Positions 53,203 through 63,567 of a stretch of DNA of 64,000 nt are shown here, one piece after another. The DNA comes from Actinomycetota bacterium (GTDB lineage: Bacteria > Actinomycetota > Actinomycetes > Nanopelagicales > Nanopelagicaceae): the NCBI GenBank assembly GCA_027728065.1, contig JAQBVO010000003.1, positions 1 to 64,000 of the forward strand, written 5' to 3'. The position numbers were made by a program, and so were the translations under genes. Position 1 is the stretch's first letter. Every line of letters starts with the position of its first letter. The notes beneath the pieces were generated by a model, which worked only from the letters and a program-made list of their open reading frames with translations, ran no database searches and had not been told where the DNA came from.

Positions 53203-53307
53203 TTAGGACAGGCTCTTAAGGGCGTTAGCTAAGAACTTGGCCAGGGCTGCAACTAGCACTGGACTACTCAGTAGCTTTAAAAACATGAGGATAAAAGACG
53301 TAAGCAT
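53203..53307 (-). CDS. Putative 34-residue hydrophobic peptide
   Basis: ATG at 53307 preceded by AAAGGAG with 5-6 bases spacing, better than almost any other site here, then 34 codons and a TAA, then a strong terminator nine bases on. The peptide begins MLTSFILMFLKLL and ends KFLANALKSLS, almost entirely Leu/Ala/Phe/Val with three lysines spaced along it, consistent with an amphipathic or transmembrane helix. No family recognised. Could be a membrane-active or regulatory peptide; a chance ORF is unlikely given the flanking signals. Nothing else is seen in 53028-53160 beyond the fba upstream region. Confidence 0.6.
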   Translation of the reverse strand: MLTSFILMFLKLLSSPVLVAALAKFLANALKSLS

Positions 53308-53370
53308 GTGAACTCCTTTCCATGGCGAATCATTGGCCGTGTTCACTCACAAAAAAGCTATCTGACAAAA

Positions 53371-53401
53371 CCTTGTTGATAAGAACAAGGGCGGGTAGCC
53401 T
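53371..53401 (+). promoter_or_regulatory. acs promoter with overlapping inverted repeat
   Basis: -35 TTGTTG (53373-53378), 17-nt spacer, -10 TAGCCT (53396-53401), ATG eight bases later. The perfect inverted repeat CCTTGTTGATAAGAACAAGG (53371-53390) covers the -35, as an operator would. Confidence 0.6.
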
Positions 53402-53409
53402 CTCTGGCT

Positions 53410-55374
53410 ATGGAACAAGAGCATGAGTCGCTTGAAAATCTCCTACACGAAGCGCGCAAATTCCCGCCAACTGCCGAGTTTGCTGCAACGGCAAATGCTC
53501 AGCCTGAGATTTATGCACGTGCTGACAAAGATCGCTTAGCTTTTTGGGAAAATCAAGCTTGCGATCTTGAGTGGGAGAGAAAATGGGATTCGGTACTTCA
53601 ATGGAATGTCCCCTATGTACAGTGGTTTTCCGGCGGAAAGTTAAATGCCTCTGTTAACGCACTTGATCGCCATGTGGCACAGGGCCGCGGTGAGCGAGTT
53701 GCATTTTATTTCGAAGGTGAACCTGGAGATACGCGCACAATTACTTACGCGCAGTTATTAATTGAGGTTAAAAAAACCGCCAATGCTCTGACCGAAATCG
53801 GAGTTAAAGCTGGGGAGCGTGTTGCTATTTATATGCCAATGATTCCCGAGGCTGCGATTGCAATGTTGGCCTGTGCCCGCATTGGCGCGCCACACTCGGT
53901 TGTCTTCGGTGGCTTTTCAGCCGATGCCCTCTTATCACGTATTCAAGATGCCGATGCTAAGTTGGTTATTACCGCCGATGGTGGGTTTCGAAAGGGTGCC
54001 CCGCTAGCCTTAAAGAATACGGTTGATGATGCCCTTAAAGGCCGGCACAATGTTGAAAAAGTTCTAGTTGTTGCACGCACAGCGCAGGAGGTTGCATGGG
54101 AATCTGGCCGCGATCTCTGGTGGCATGAAATCGTTGACCGGCAGAGCCCAGAGCATATGGCGCAAAGCTTTGACTCTGAGCATCCGCTATTTATCCTCTA
54201 TACATCGGGTACAACGGCCAAACCTAAGGGTATTTTACATACTACAGGCGGCTATTTAACCCAGGTCGCCTACACCCACAAAGTTGTCTTTGACCTTAAG
54301 GCCCAGAAGGATATTTATTGGTGCACAGCAGATGTCGGTTGGGTGACCGGACATAGCTACGTTGTTTATGGCCCACTTATTAATGGTGCTACACAGGTTA
54401 TGTATGAAGGTACCCCCGATACTCCACATAAGGGACGTATCTTTGAAATTATCGCAAAGTACGGTGTCACTATTTTATACACCGCGCCAACGCTTATTCG
54501 CACATGGATGAAATGGGGCGATGAGATTCCTTTGGCACATAACTTAAAATCTCTCCGCTTGCTGGGCTCAGTTGGTGAACCGATTAACCCCCAAGCATGG
54601 ATGTGGTATCGAGAGATTATCGGTGGCGACCGCTGCCCGATCGTAGATACATGGTGGCAGACCGAGACCGGCGCAATCATGATTTCACCACTACCAGGAA
54701 TTACTGCAACTAAACCCGGCTCTGCGATGCAAACTATCCCCGGTATCAGCGCGCAAGTTGTTGATGATTCGGCCACCCCCGTTGGAAACGGGCATGGAGG
54801 TTATTTAATTCTCGATAAACCATGGCCATCTATGTTGCGGGGTATTTGGGGCGAAGACGCGCGCTACAAAGAGACTTACTGGTCTCGCTTTCCTGGGATT
54901 TACTTTGCAGGAGATGGCGCTAAGTTAGATGAAGAGGGCGCTATCTGGCTGCTAGGCCGAGTCGATGATGTTATGAATATCTCAGGCCACCGAATCTCAA
55001 CAACTGAAGTTGAATCCGCTCTTGTTTCCCATGAAGCCGTTGCAGAAGCGGCAGTTGTCGGCGCCGCAGATGCGATGACAGGTCAAGGCATCGTTGCATT
55101 TGTGATTTTGCGGGGAGGCGCTGCCCATAACAATGGCGAGCTCTTATTAGCGCAGCTTCGAAACCATGTGGCAAAAGAGATTGGTGCGATAGCAAAGCCC
55201 CGTCAAATATTGGTAGTTAATGAACTGCCAAAAACTAGAAGTGGCAAAATCATGCGGCGCTTACTCAAGGATGTTGCCGAAGATCGCCAGGTTGGAGATG
55301 CAACGACCTTGGCCGATCCAAATGTAATGAAGCTTATTTCTGAGGGTTTAAAAAGTGCCAAGGATGAGGATTAA
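53410..55374 (+). CDS. acs: Acetyl-CoA synthetase
   Basis: 654 residues, full length, activating acetate to acetyl-CoA through acetyl-AMP. Motifs: [48 protein letters not shown], and the acetylation-controlled lysine in [14 protein letters not shown]-terminal ACAS segment [20 protein letters not shown]. Sole gene of its transcript on this strand; convergent with the TlpA-like gene (4-nt stop overlap). Confidence 0.96.
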   Translation: MEQEHESLENLLHEARKFPPTAEFAATANAQPEIYARADKDRLAFWENQACDLEWERKWDSVLQWNVPYVQWFSGGKLNASVNALDRHVAQGRGERVAFYFEGEPGDTRTITYAQLLIEVKKTANALTEIGVKAGERVAIYMPMIPEAAIAMLACARIGAPHSVVFGGFSADALLSRIQDADAKLVITADGGFRKGAPLALKNTVDDALKGRHNVEKVLVVARTAQEVAWESGRDLWWHEIVDRQSPEHMAQSFDSEHPLFILYTSGTTAKPKGILHTTGGYLTQVAYTHKVVFDLKAQKDIYWCTADVGWVTGHSYVVYGPLINGATQVMYEGTPDTPHKGRIFEIIAKYGVTILYTAPTLIRTWMKWGDEIPLAHNLKSLRLLGSVGEPINPQAWMWYREIIGGDRCPIVDTWWQTETGAIMISPLPGITATKPGSAMQTIPGISAQVVDDSATPVGNGHGGYLILDKPWPSMLRGIWGEDARYKETYWSRFPGIYFAGDGAKLDEEGAIWLLGRVDDVMNISGHRISTTEVESALVSHEAVAEAAVVGAADAMTGQGIVAFVILRGGAAHNNGELLLAQLRNHVAKEIGAIAKPRQILVVNELPKTRSGKIMRRLLKDVAEDRQVGDATTLADPNVMKLISEGLKSAKDED

Positions 55375-55895
55375 ATTTCTATTCCTAAATACTCACTCGT
55401 CAGAGTAATCAACTCTTCTTCGCTCTTTATCTCGCCTATCTTTTTGTAGGCCACACTGCCATCGGTGGCTATAAACCAGGTCACAGGTACACCCATCCCG
55501 AAGTATGCCCGCGATTGACCATCGCTATCGTAGAGATTTGGCCAAGTCATCCCGTTTTTTAATACAAACTCCCGACCATCTTCAATCGAAGCCTCTTCGA
55601 CATCAACCCCAATCAATTGGAGTTTGCCCTCTGCCTTTTCATAGAAAGAGCGAAAGTGGCCCATCTCCGCTTTGCAGGTAGTACACCAAGATGCCCACAC
55701 ATTAATAATCATTGGCCCACGCAAAGAGTTTATTGCAACCCCGGTTGAACCATCTAAACAATCTAGGGTTATTGGGTTGGAAATCGTTTTGCTTTGTAGT
55801 GATGAGCAGGAAATGACTTCGCCAGAGATCTCTTCAACAGGTTGTGTACAACTGGTGAGAAATAACAGAGATAGAGTGAGTGCAATAACTCTCAA
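55371..55895 (-). CDS. TlpA-like thioredoxin-fold lipoprotein
   Basis: 174 residues. Lipoprotein signal [16 protein letters not shown] with cysteine 16, thioredoxin active site WCTTC (residues 70-74), cis-proline [12 protein letters not shown]. Likely an extracytoplasmic reductase or disulfide exchange protein. Overlaps nth by 4 nt, as the thioredoxin-nth-crp neighbourhood does in mycobacteria. Confidence 0.87.
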   Translation of the reverse strand: MRVIALTLSLLFLTSCTQPVEEISGEVISCSSLQSKTISNPITLDCLDGSTGVAINSLRGPMIINVWASWCTTCKAEMGHFRSFYEKAEGKLQLIGVDVEEASIEDGREFVLKNGMTWPNLYDSDGQSRAYFGMGVPVTWFIATDGSVAYKKIGEIKSEEELITLTSEYLGIEI

Positions 55896-56590
55896 CGAAA
55901 ATCCTTATCTGTTTTTACGAGTAGTTTAGCATTTTCAATATTCATCTCACCGATACCTACACTCGGACACAGCTTTGCAACTGGGCAAACACCGCATGCG
56001 GGTTTGCGAGAATGACAGATGCGGCGACCATGCCAAATCATCCGCTGGGAAAGATTAGTCCATTCAGCCTGTGGAATTAAATCACCAACGATACGTTCCA
56101 CTTTTACTGGATCCGTCTCGCTCGTCCAACCAAATCTGCGAGAGAGGCGACCAAAGTGTGTATCTACAGTTATCCCTGGAATATTAAATGCATGCCCTAG
56201 GACAACATTTGCAGTTTTACGACCGACGCCTGGCAATGTAATTAACTGCTCTAATGTTTGTGGAACTTCACCTTGAAAATCTGTAAGGATCTTCGTCGTT
56301 AGGCTTTTTATGTGTCGGGCCTTTGCGCGGTAAAAACCAGTTTGGAAAACGAGATCTTCAATGTCGCTTAAATTTGCGCTGGCAAAGGCTTCAACGTTTT
56401 TGTACCGCTTAAAAAGTGCTGGGGTAACAGTGTTAACCCTCTTATCTGTGCACTGCGCGCTGAGCACCGTTGCGATAATTAACTGCAGTGGATTCTTGAA
56501 ATCTAGTTCACAGCGGATCTCTGGGTACGTCTTAGTCAGGACTCGATAGAGGGCCCGCGCCTGTTTGCGTCTTTCATTATTGATGGGCAT
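55892..56590 (-). CDS. nth: Endonuclease III
   Basis: 232 residues, removes oxidised pyrimidines. Helix-hairpin-helix LPGVGRKTANVVLG with the catalytic lysine, catalytic aspartate in VDTHFGRLSRRFGW, iron-sulfur cluster cysteines in CHSRKPACGVCPVAKLC. Start ATG with TACTTT six bases upstream; divergent from crp with 18 nt between starts. Confidence 0.96.
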   Translation of the reverse strand: MPINNERRKQARALYRVLTKTYPEIRCELDFKNPLQLIIATVLSAQCTDKRVNTVTPALFKRYKNVEAFASANLSDIEDLVFQTGFYRAKARHIKSLTTKILTDFQGEVPQTLEQLITLPGVGRKTANVVLGHAFNIPGITVDTHFGRLSRRFGWTSETDPVKVERIVGDLIPQAEWTNLSQRMIWHGRRICHSRKPACGVCPVAKLCPSVGIGEMNIENAKLLVKTDKDFR

Positions 56591-56595
56591 GAGGC

Positions 56596-56602
56596 TAAAG
56601 TA
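56596..56602. promoter_or_regulatory. Symmetric bidirectional -10 element of nth and crp
   Basis: The 7-mer TAAAGTA serves both strands: TAAAGT lies seven bases before the crp GTG (56609), and its complement TACTTT lies six bases before the nth ATG (56590). Polymerase could open only one direction at a time. Confidence 0.55.
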
Positions 56603-56608
56603 CTCCTT

Positions 56609-57292
56609 GTGACTCCAGAAGAAGATGTATTCCGTAAAGCCCCACTTTTTACTGCCCTCGATGATACGGCTGCAGCTTCGCTGCGGGCATCAATGGAGAC
56701 GGTAAAGATTCTAAAAGGCAGTGTGCTTTTTGCCGAAGGTGACGAGGGTAATCATTTATATATCGTTGTTGATGGGAAGTTAAAACTAGGTACATCTAGT
56801 GGTGATGGTCGTGAAAATCTTTTATCCATCCTTGGACCGGGTGAGATGTTCGGTGAGTTAAGCCTCTTTGATCCAGGACCTCGCACCTCAACTGTAACGG
56901 CAGTTACCGATGCAAAACTCCTTACTCTTGGACGCAAGGAGTTAATTCCGTGGCTTGCGCTAAATCCCGTTGTAGCACTGCATCTACTTGGAAGGTTAGC
57001 CCAACGTCTGCGTGGGGCAAATGATGCAGTTGGTGATTTGGTTTTCTCTGATGTTCCAGGACGAGTTGCCAAAGCACTCATCGGTCTTGGCGAGCGCTTT
57101 GGAAAAACCAGCCCTGAAGGTCTTTATGTCAATCATGATTTAACACAGGAAGAGCTTGCACAGTTGGTCGGTGCATCGCGCGAAACAGTCAATAAGGCAC
57201 TAGCCGACTTTGCTAGCCGCAACTGGATTAAGTTAGATGGTCGAGCAGTATTGATTACAGATATTGAACGCTTATCAAAGCGGGGAAAATAA
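56609..57292 (+). CDS. crp: Crp/Fnr family regulator (actinobacterial Crp/GlxR type)
   Basis: 227 residues from a GTG. Cyclic-nucleotide domain with GSVLFAEGDEGNHLYIVVDG and the phosphate cassette GEMFGELSLFDPGPRTSTVTA, long dimer helix, then HTH LTQEELAQLVGASRETVNKA. Very close in pattern to mycobacterial Crp and corynebacterial GlxR, global regulators of carbon metabolism; acs is a known target of such proteins and lies nearby, but no Crp box was verified here. Confidence 0.93.
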   Translation: MTPEEDVFRKAPLFTALDDTAAASLRASMETVKILKGSVLFAEGDEGNHLYIVVDGKLKLGTSSGDGRENLLSILGPGEMFGELSLFDPGPRTSTVTAVTDAKLLTLGRKELIPWLALNPVVALHLLGRLAQRLRGANDAVGDLVFSDVPGRVAKALIGLGERFGKTSPEGLYVNHDLTQEELAQLVGASRETVNKALADFASRNWIKLDGRAVLITDIERLSKRGK

Positions 57293-57301
57293 CTGGACCC
57301 A

Positions 57302-57769
57302 TTAGTCGGTAATCTCGACTGTTAATTCAATCTCAACCGGTGAATTCAACGGTAGTTCAGCAACTCCTATAGCGCTACGTGCATGCTTTGCACCATCACC
57401 CCAGATAGCTAGAAACAGTTCACTGGCACCATTAACAACAAGGGGGGCATTAATAAAGCCAGGCACGCCGTTTACATAACCAACCACTCGAACAATCTTT
57501 GTAATCTTATTGACATCTGCAACGGTTGCAACGGCGGCAAGTGCATTGAGAGCGCAGATTTGAGCGAGCTCTTTTGCGCGCTCAGGGGTGATCTCCCCGC
57601 CGACTTTTCCAACACCGGCCATCTCACCATTTACTAAGGGCAACTGCCCTGCAGTAAAGACAATATTTCCCGTGCGAATCGCTGGGACATAGGCCGCTAC
57701 AGGCTTTGCAGCAACTGGAAGCTCTAAGCCAATCTCTTTCAACTGTGCGCCAACATCTAAACTCTTCAC
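57302..57769 (-). CDS. RidA family enamine/imine deaminase
   Basis: 155 residues, longer than RidA proper and of the YjgH/actinobacterial subgroup. Visible: AVAAYVPAIRTGNIVFTAGQ-like stretch, GEITPERAKELAQICALNAL, AIGVAELPLNSPVEIELT. Hydrolyses reactive enamines from PLP enzymes. GTG start overlapping the DUF4177 stop (GTGA). Last gene of the ask-asd chain. Confidence 0.87.
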   Translation of the reverse strand: MKSLDVGAQLKEIGLELPVAAKPVAAYVPAIRTGNIVFTAGQLPLVNGEMAGVGKVGGEITPERAKELAQICALNALAAVATVADVNKITKIVRVVGYVNGVPGFINAPLVVNGASELFLAIWGDGAKHARSAIGVAELPLNSPVEIELTVEITD

Positions 57770-57921
57770 TTAATCTCTCTCTTCATGTAAGCCACTAACT
57801 GCTCACCAGTACCTGGGGCTGGAATAACTTGGATGAGCTCCCAACCATCAGAGCCCCAAGTATCAAGAATCTGTTTAGTTGCATGTGAAAGCAGCGGAAC
57901 AGTTGCATATTCATATTTCAT
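57766..57921 (-). CDS. DUF4177-like small protein
   Basis: 51 residues: [49 protein letters not shown]. The pattern is that of the small actinobacterial DUF4177 proteins encoded before RidA. ATGA overlap with yqeY upstream and GTGA overlap with ridA downstream give strong support to this short frame. Function unknown. Confidence 0.87.
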   Translation of the reverse strand: MKYEYATVPLLSHATKQILDTWGSDGWELIQVIPAPGTGEQLVAYMKREIK

Positions 57922-58370
57922 TTATTTAACGCCTCTTTCACTAGATTTGAAACGGTAGAGCCATCGGCTTTGCCCGCAATTAATGGTTTAACTGCGCCCA
58001 TAACCTTACCCATATCGGCCGGTCCTGTGGCCCCAGTTAATGCGATTGCACTGGTAATCATCTTTTTAATATCATCAACGCTTAACTGCGCTGGCAAATA
58101 CTTTGCAATTACTTCGCCCTCTGCCTTTTCAAGGCTGGCTTTATCGGCACGCCCAGCACTTTGATATGCCTCGGCTGCTTCCCGACGCTTTTTTGCCTCA
58201 CGTGAGAGGACGATAATAAGCTCATCATCACTTAAAACGCGCGCCTGCTTGCCGGCAACCTCTTCATTAGTAATCGCCGTTAAAACCATTCGAATTGTGC
58301 TCGAGGTAATCTCATCACGAGCGCGAATCGCTTCGGTGAGATCGCTGCGTAACCTCTCTTTAATGCTCAT
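57918..58370 (-). CDS. GatB/YqeY domain protein
   Basis: 150 residues: [56 protein letters not shown]. Related to the C-terminal tRNA-binding domain of GatB; role in tRNA-linked amidation is unproven for free-standing forms. Overlaps asd by 4 nt. Confidence 0.9.
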   Translation of the reverse strand: MSIKERLRSDLTEAIRARDEITSSTIRMVLTAITNEEVAGKQARVLSDDELIIVLSREAKKRREAAEAYQSAGRADKASLEKAEGEVIAKYLPAQLSVDDIKKMITSAIALTGATGPADMGKVMGAVKPLIAGKADGSTVSNLVKEALNK

Positions 58371-59412
58371 GCTGTGAACTCTATCGCGAGAAGTTCGGCT
58401 ATCTGCGCGGTATTTAGCGCAGCGCCCTTTCGAAGGTTGTCACCGCATACAAATAGATCAAGGGCCATGGGATTATCAATGCTCTTGCGCACACGTCCCA
58501 CCCATGTTGGATCAGTGCCTACGGCATCGGCAGGTGTTGGAAACTTATAGTTTTCAGGATCATCGACTAATTTGACCCCTGCAGCGTTTTGCAAAATATC
58601 CTGTGCACCTTTGCGTGATGGCTCTTTTGCAAATACTGCATGGACTGTTAGCGAATGAGTTGTGAGTACCGGCACCCGAACACAGGTAACTGCAACCTTT
58701 AAATTCGGCAGAGCTAGAATTTTGCGAGACTCATTGCGAACTTTTAACTCCTCTGATGAGTAACCATCTGCCTTTAACGATCCCGCCCATGGCACAACGT
58801 TTAAGGCAAGGGGTGCTGGGAAAGGTCCGTTATCGCAGATCATCACACGTAAATCGGCAGGGTTTTCACCAGCATTTGTTCCAGCAACTATCTTCATCTG
58901 TTCGCGCAGAGTGTCGATCCCTGCCTGGCCCACACCTGATGCAGCTTGATAAGAGGATACGACTAACTCCTGTAGATCATAATCGCGATGAAGCGCGCCA
59001 AGGGCAACAATCATCGAGAGCGTTGTGCAGTTCGGATTAGAGATGATTCCTCGTGGACGGTTTTTTACTTCCTTTGGATTTACTTCGGGCACAACTAGTG
59101 GGACATCGCTATCCATTCGAAACGCCCCAGAGTTATCGACAACAACGGCGCCGCGCGATGCGGCAATCGGTGCCCACTCTTTTGATATCTCATCGGGTAC
59201 ATCAAACATCGCAACATCAATACCATCAAAACTCTCTGGTGTAAGTGCGACAACGGTTAACTCTTCACCGCGGCAGATGAGTTTTTTCCCAGCGCTGCGC
59301 ACCGATGCTATTAAACGGATCTCTCCCCAGACATCTGGGCGCTCGGATAAGATTCCAAGCATCACTGTGCCTACCGCACCAGTTGCACCGACAACTGCAA
59401 GTGAGGGTTTAC

Positions 59413-59416
<4 letters not shown>
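58367..59416 (-). CDS. asd: Aspartate-semialdehyde dehydrogenase
   Basis: 349 residues; second step of the aspartate pathway to lysine, threonine, methionine and diaminopimelate. NADP-binding [16 protein letters not shown], active-site cysteine in [27 protein letters not shown], and histidine in [10 protein letters not shown]. 4-nt overlap with ask. Confidence 0.96.
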
Positions 59417-60684
<1,268 letters not shown>

Positions 60685-60774
60685 GGGGCAATGGTGACAT
60701 CTGGGCCTGACTCTGGCTAACGAGTTTTCCGATTTTCTTACTATATGAGATGCTAGGCGTACCACATTGTGGGA

Positions 60775-61377
60775 TTAAACGCTGCGCCGGCCCTCAAAGG
60801 CGCGACCGAGCGTAACCTCATCGGCATACTCCAGATCTCCCCCTACCGGCAGACCAGATGCCAGGCGCGAGGTTTTAATATCCAGGGGCTTAATCAAACG
60901 CGCCAGATAGGTCGCCGTCGCCTCGCCCTCCAGATTTGGATCCGTTGCCAAGATAACCTCTTTAATCTCTGAGCCACCGAGTCGTTTCATGAGCTCGCCG
61001 ATACGTAACTGCTCTGGTCCGATTCCATCGATGGGAGAGATCGCGCCACCTAACACGTGGTACTTACCGCGAAATTCTCGCGTGCGCTCGATAGCGATGA
61101 CATCTTTACTCTCTTCAACGACACATATCGATGAGTTTTCACGACGAGGATCGCGACAGATCCGACACTGATCCTCTTCAGAGACGTTTCCGCATGTTAT
61201 ACAAAACTTAACTCGCTCTTTTACTGTGCGAATCGAATCAACGAGTGCTGAGGCGATTTCAGGTTCGGAGTTCAAAATATAAAAAGCGATTCGTTGTGCA
61301 GATTTTGGGCCAACACCTGGCAGGCGGTTTAAGGCATCGATAAGATCTTGTATCGCACCTTCATACATCCCCGACAT
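60775..61377 (-). CDS. recR: Recombination protein RecR
   Basis: 200 residues, part of RecFOR gap repair. Hh[19 protein letters not shown]4 zinc finger [18 protein letters not shown], Toprim domain [20 protein letters not shown] and the [17 protein letters not shown] stretch. A start at [10 protein letters not shown] (three codons in) is equally likely. Three bases after dnaX. Confidence 0.96.
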   Translation of the reverse strand: MSGMYEGAIQDLIDALNRLPGVGPKSAQRIAFYILNSEPEIASALVDSIRTVKERVKFCITCGNVSEEDQCRICRDPRRENSSICVVEESKDVIAIERTREFRGKYHVLGGAISPIDGIGPEQLRIGELMKRLGGSEIKEVILATDPNLEGEATATYLARLIKPLDIKTSRLASGLPVGGDLEYADEVTLGRAFEGRRSV

Positions 61378-61380
61378 CGC

Positions 61381-63084
61381 TTACTTCTCAATCAATTTGG
61401 CACCGAGCTCTTGCGCCAAGAGCGCTGCACCCGATAGTAGTGTCTTATCTGTCGGTGCCTCCGATGTCCGCATCTCACGCGCGGCTGGGGTATTTGTATC
61501 TAGGGATAGATCAACTATGCACTCTATCTTTCGATCAATTCCAACTACATCTATAAACGCTTTGCGCAAAATCTCATCGGATTCAGAGCGCACAAATGAA
61601 TCGCGTGCACCGGCGTTAACGATTCCGATTGTGATAGCAAGCTCATCAACGGCTAATACCTGTGCCGAGGCGCTCAATAACGACCATGTGAGTCTGCGCC
61701 GCTTCTTTACATCCTCGATGACATCTGGCCATGCACGTCGCAGTGCCGCAATATTAAAGCCACCATGCTGTGAGGCTCCAGGTGGAACAGCGGCAGGTTT
61801 CGCTAAGATGTGCTCTTTAACCTCAGCTACAACCTCTGCCCGTTCAGCCTTTTTAACTGGAATGTTTTCTTTTGGCTCCACGGTTTGAGATCTAGCCGAG
61901 CTCCCAGAACTCATGGGTGCGATATTTTCAACCCGCTCAAGGCGTTCTATGCGTGAGAGCATTCCCGCTTGAGTGTTATCACCAATCGGCAACAGGATCC
62001 GTCCGCAGATAAGTTCAAGCATTAAACGTGGCGGCGTTGCCCCGCGCATCTGAGTTAGACCTTCAGCGGTGATATCGGCGGCGCGGGAGAGATTAGCAGT
62101 TCCAATTCGATTAGCTTGATTGCGCATACGCTCCATCTGATCATCGGGCATATCGCGCAGGATGGAGTTAGCCGTTAAATCTTTTAGCGCATCGACGATC
62201 ATTAAATCGCGGATTCGCTCCAACATATCGATGGTAAATCTACGGGGATCATGGCCAGATTCGATAACACGATCGATTGTCTTAAACAAAGTTGCACCAT
62301 CATGGGCGGCAATCGCATCGATCGCATCATCTAGTAATGCGCCATCGGTAAAGCCCAACAGTTGAACTGCGATCTCATAACTAACGCCATCGCTACCTGC
62401 ACCGGCCAAGAGCTGGCCGAGAACAGATAAGGCATCTCGTACCGAGCCACCAGATGCGCGAACCACTAATGGAATAACACCTTTTGCCACGTTTACGCCT
62501 TCGAGGTTACAAATTTTTTCTAAATGTGCAGACAAGATTCCAGGTGGAACCAAACGGAATGGATAATGATGTGTACGTGAGCGGATAGTTGCAATTAACT
62601 TATCGGGCTCGGTCGTTGCAAAGATGAAAATAACATGTGGTGGTGGCTCTTCTACGACCTTCAAAAGCGCATTAACCGCCCCTGGGCCAAGTTGATGTGC
62701 CTCATCGATAATGTAAATCTTATATCGTCCCTGTACCGGAGCAAAGAATACTTTATCGCGAAGATCGCGCGCATCATCTACTAAGCCATGAGTTGCAGCA
62801 TCAAGTTCAATAACATCGAGAGACCCCGGACCATTTGCAACTAAATCCTTACATGATTGACAGATCCCGCAAGGATTAGAAGTAGGGCCGTTTTCGCAGT
62901 TAATCGAGCGCGCCATAATCCGTGCACTCGATGTTTTACCGCAACCGCGTGGACCACTAAATAAATAAGCATGGTGTGTGCGATTACCAGTTAACGCATT
63001 TGAAAGTGGAATGGTTACATGATCCTGTCCGATTACATCGGCAAATAGAGAGGGGCGATATTTACGATACAAAGCTAATGACAT
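61381..63084 (-). CDS. dnaX: DNA polymerase III subunit gamma/tau
   Basis: 567-residue clamp-loader ATPase. Walker A SGPRGCGKTSSARIMA, zinc site CENGPTSNPCGICQSC, Walker B IYIIDEAHQL, sensor FIFATTEPDKLIATIRSRTH. C-terminal tau-like region from ~380 is variable and short. GGAG seven bases before the ATG. dnaX-recR order is conserved. Confidence 0.96.
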   Translation of the reverse strand: MSLALYRKYRPSLFADVIGQDHVTIPLSNALTGNRTHHAYLFSGPRGCGKTSSARIMARSINCENGPTSNPCGICQSCKDLVANGPGSLDVIELDAATHGLVDDARDLRDKVFFAPVQGRYKIYIIDEAHQLGPGAVNALLKVVEEPPPHVIFIFATTEPDKLIATIRSRTHHYPFRLVPPGILSAHLEKICNLEGVNVAKGVIPLVVRASGGSVRDALSVLGQLLAGAGSDGVSYEIAVQLLGFTDGALLDDAIDAIAAHDGATLFKTIDRVIESGHDPRRFTIDMLERIRDLMIVDALKDLTANSILRDMPDDQMERMRNQANRIGTANLSRAADITAEGLTQMRGATPPRLMLELICGRILLPIGDNTQAGMLSRIERLERVENIAPMSSGSSARSQTVEPKENIPVKKAERAEVVAEVKEHILAKPAAVPPGASQHGGFNIAALRRAWPDVIEDVKKRRRLTWSLLSASAQVLAVDELAITIGIVNAGARDSFVRSESDEILRKAFIDVVGIDRKIECIVDLSLDTNTPAAREMRTSEAPTDKTLLSGAALLAQELGAKLIEK

Positions 63085-63142
63085 CGCCGCTCTCCTCTAC
63101 TCTTCGTCGCGTTACTCTACTTAAAAGATCCACATTCAGTTT

Positions 63143-63240
63143 AAAAGGATCCCTCGCACACCTGCCAGAGCCGACCTACCCTTGCTGCATTCCTGCCCTG
63201 GGGGAGTTTGGTACGGATAACACCGTACGAGGGATCTGGC
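63143..63240 (-). ncRNA. ffs: Bacterial small signal recognition particle RNA (4.5S type)
   Basis: On the minus strand the ends AGATCCCTCG and CGAGGGATC pair, and the apical core contains CCCAGGGCAGGAATGCAGCA then AGGGTAGGTCGGCTCTGG, the conserved SRP helix 8 with a GGAA tetraloop. A short T run (TTTTAA) follows the 3' end. TATGAT (63249-63244) lies six bases before the expected 5' end. Location beside dnaX is usual in actinobacteria. End points are approximate to a few bases. Confidence 0.92.
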
Positions 63241-63263
63241 GTAATCATAGTTATAGCCACCGA

Positions 63264-63269
63264 TAGAGT
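63264..63269 (+). promoter_or_regulatory. -10 box of tRNA-Ser(GGA)
   Basis: TAGAGT ten bases before the mature tRNA 5' end, divergent from the SRP RNA promoter (TATGAT on the minus strand at 63244-63249). Confidence 0.4.
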
Positions 63270-63279
63270 GCTCCCCTCG

Positions 63280-63367
63280 GGAGGATTCGCATAGCGGCCG
63301 AGTGCGCACGCTTGGAAAGCGTGTATAGGGAAACCTATCGAGGGTTCAAATCCCTCATCCTCCGCCA
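63280..63367 (+). tRNA. tRNA-Ser (anticodon GGA)
   Basis: Class II tRNA with a long variable arm. Acceptor GGAGGAT/ATCCTCC with discriminator G and an encoded CCA, anticodon stem-loop CACGC-TTGGAAA-GCGTG giving anticodon GGA, variable arm TATAGG-GAAA-CCTAT, T arm GAGGGTTCAAATCCCTC. Confidence 0.95.
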
Positions 63368-63480
63368 AGTTTCACTCCCTTCGGCTGAATCACTCATTAA
63401 TCAATTCGGCGATTTAACTAGAACCCCTGCCACATACAGAAATAGCGAGTTCGGACATCCTCGGCACATAAAATACCCCT

Positions 63481-63563
63481 GGAGGATTCGCATAGCGGCC
63501 GAGTGCGCGCGTCTCGAACACGCGTAGATGAAAATCTCGAGGGTTCAAATCCCTCATCCTCCG
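63481..63563 (+). tRNA. tRNA-Ser (anticodon CGA)
   Basis: Class II tRNA sharing its first 28 bases and T-arm/acceptor end with the GGA gene 113 nt upstream. Anticodon arm CGCGT-CTCGAAC-ACGCG gives CGA, variable arm AGAT-GAAA-ATCT. Unlike its twin no CCA is encoded (CTG follows the discriminator G), so CCA must be added. Nothing else is seen in the 113-nt spacer. Confidence 0.95.
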
Positions 63564-63567
63564 CTGA

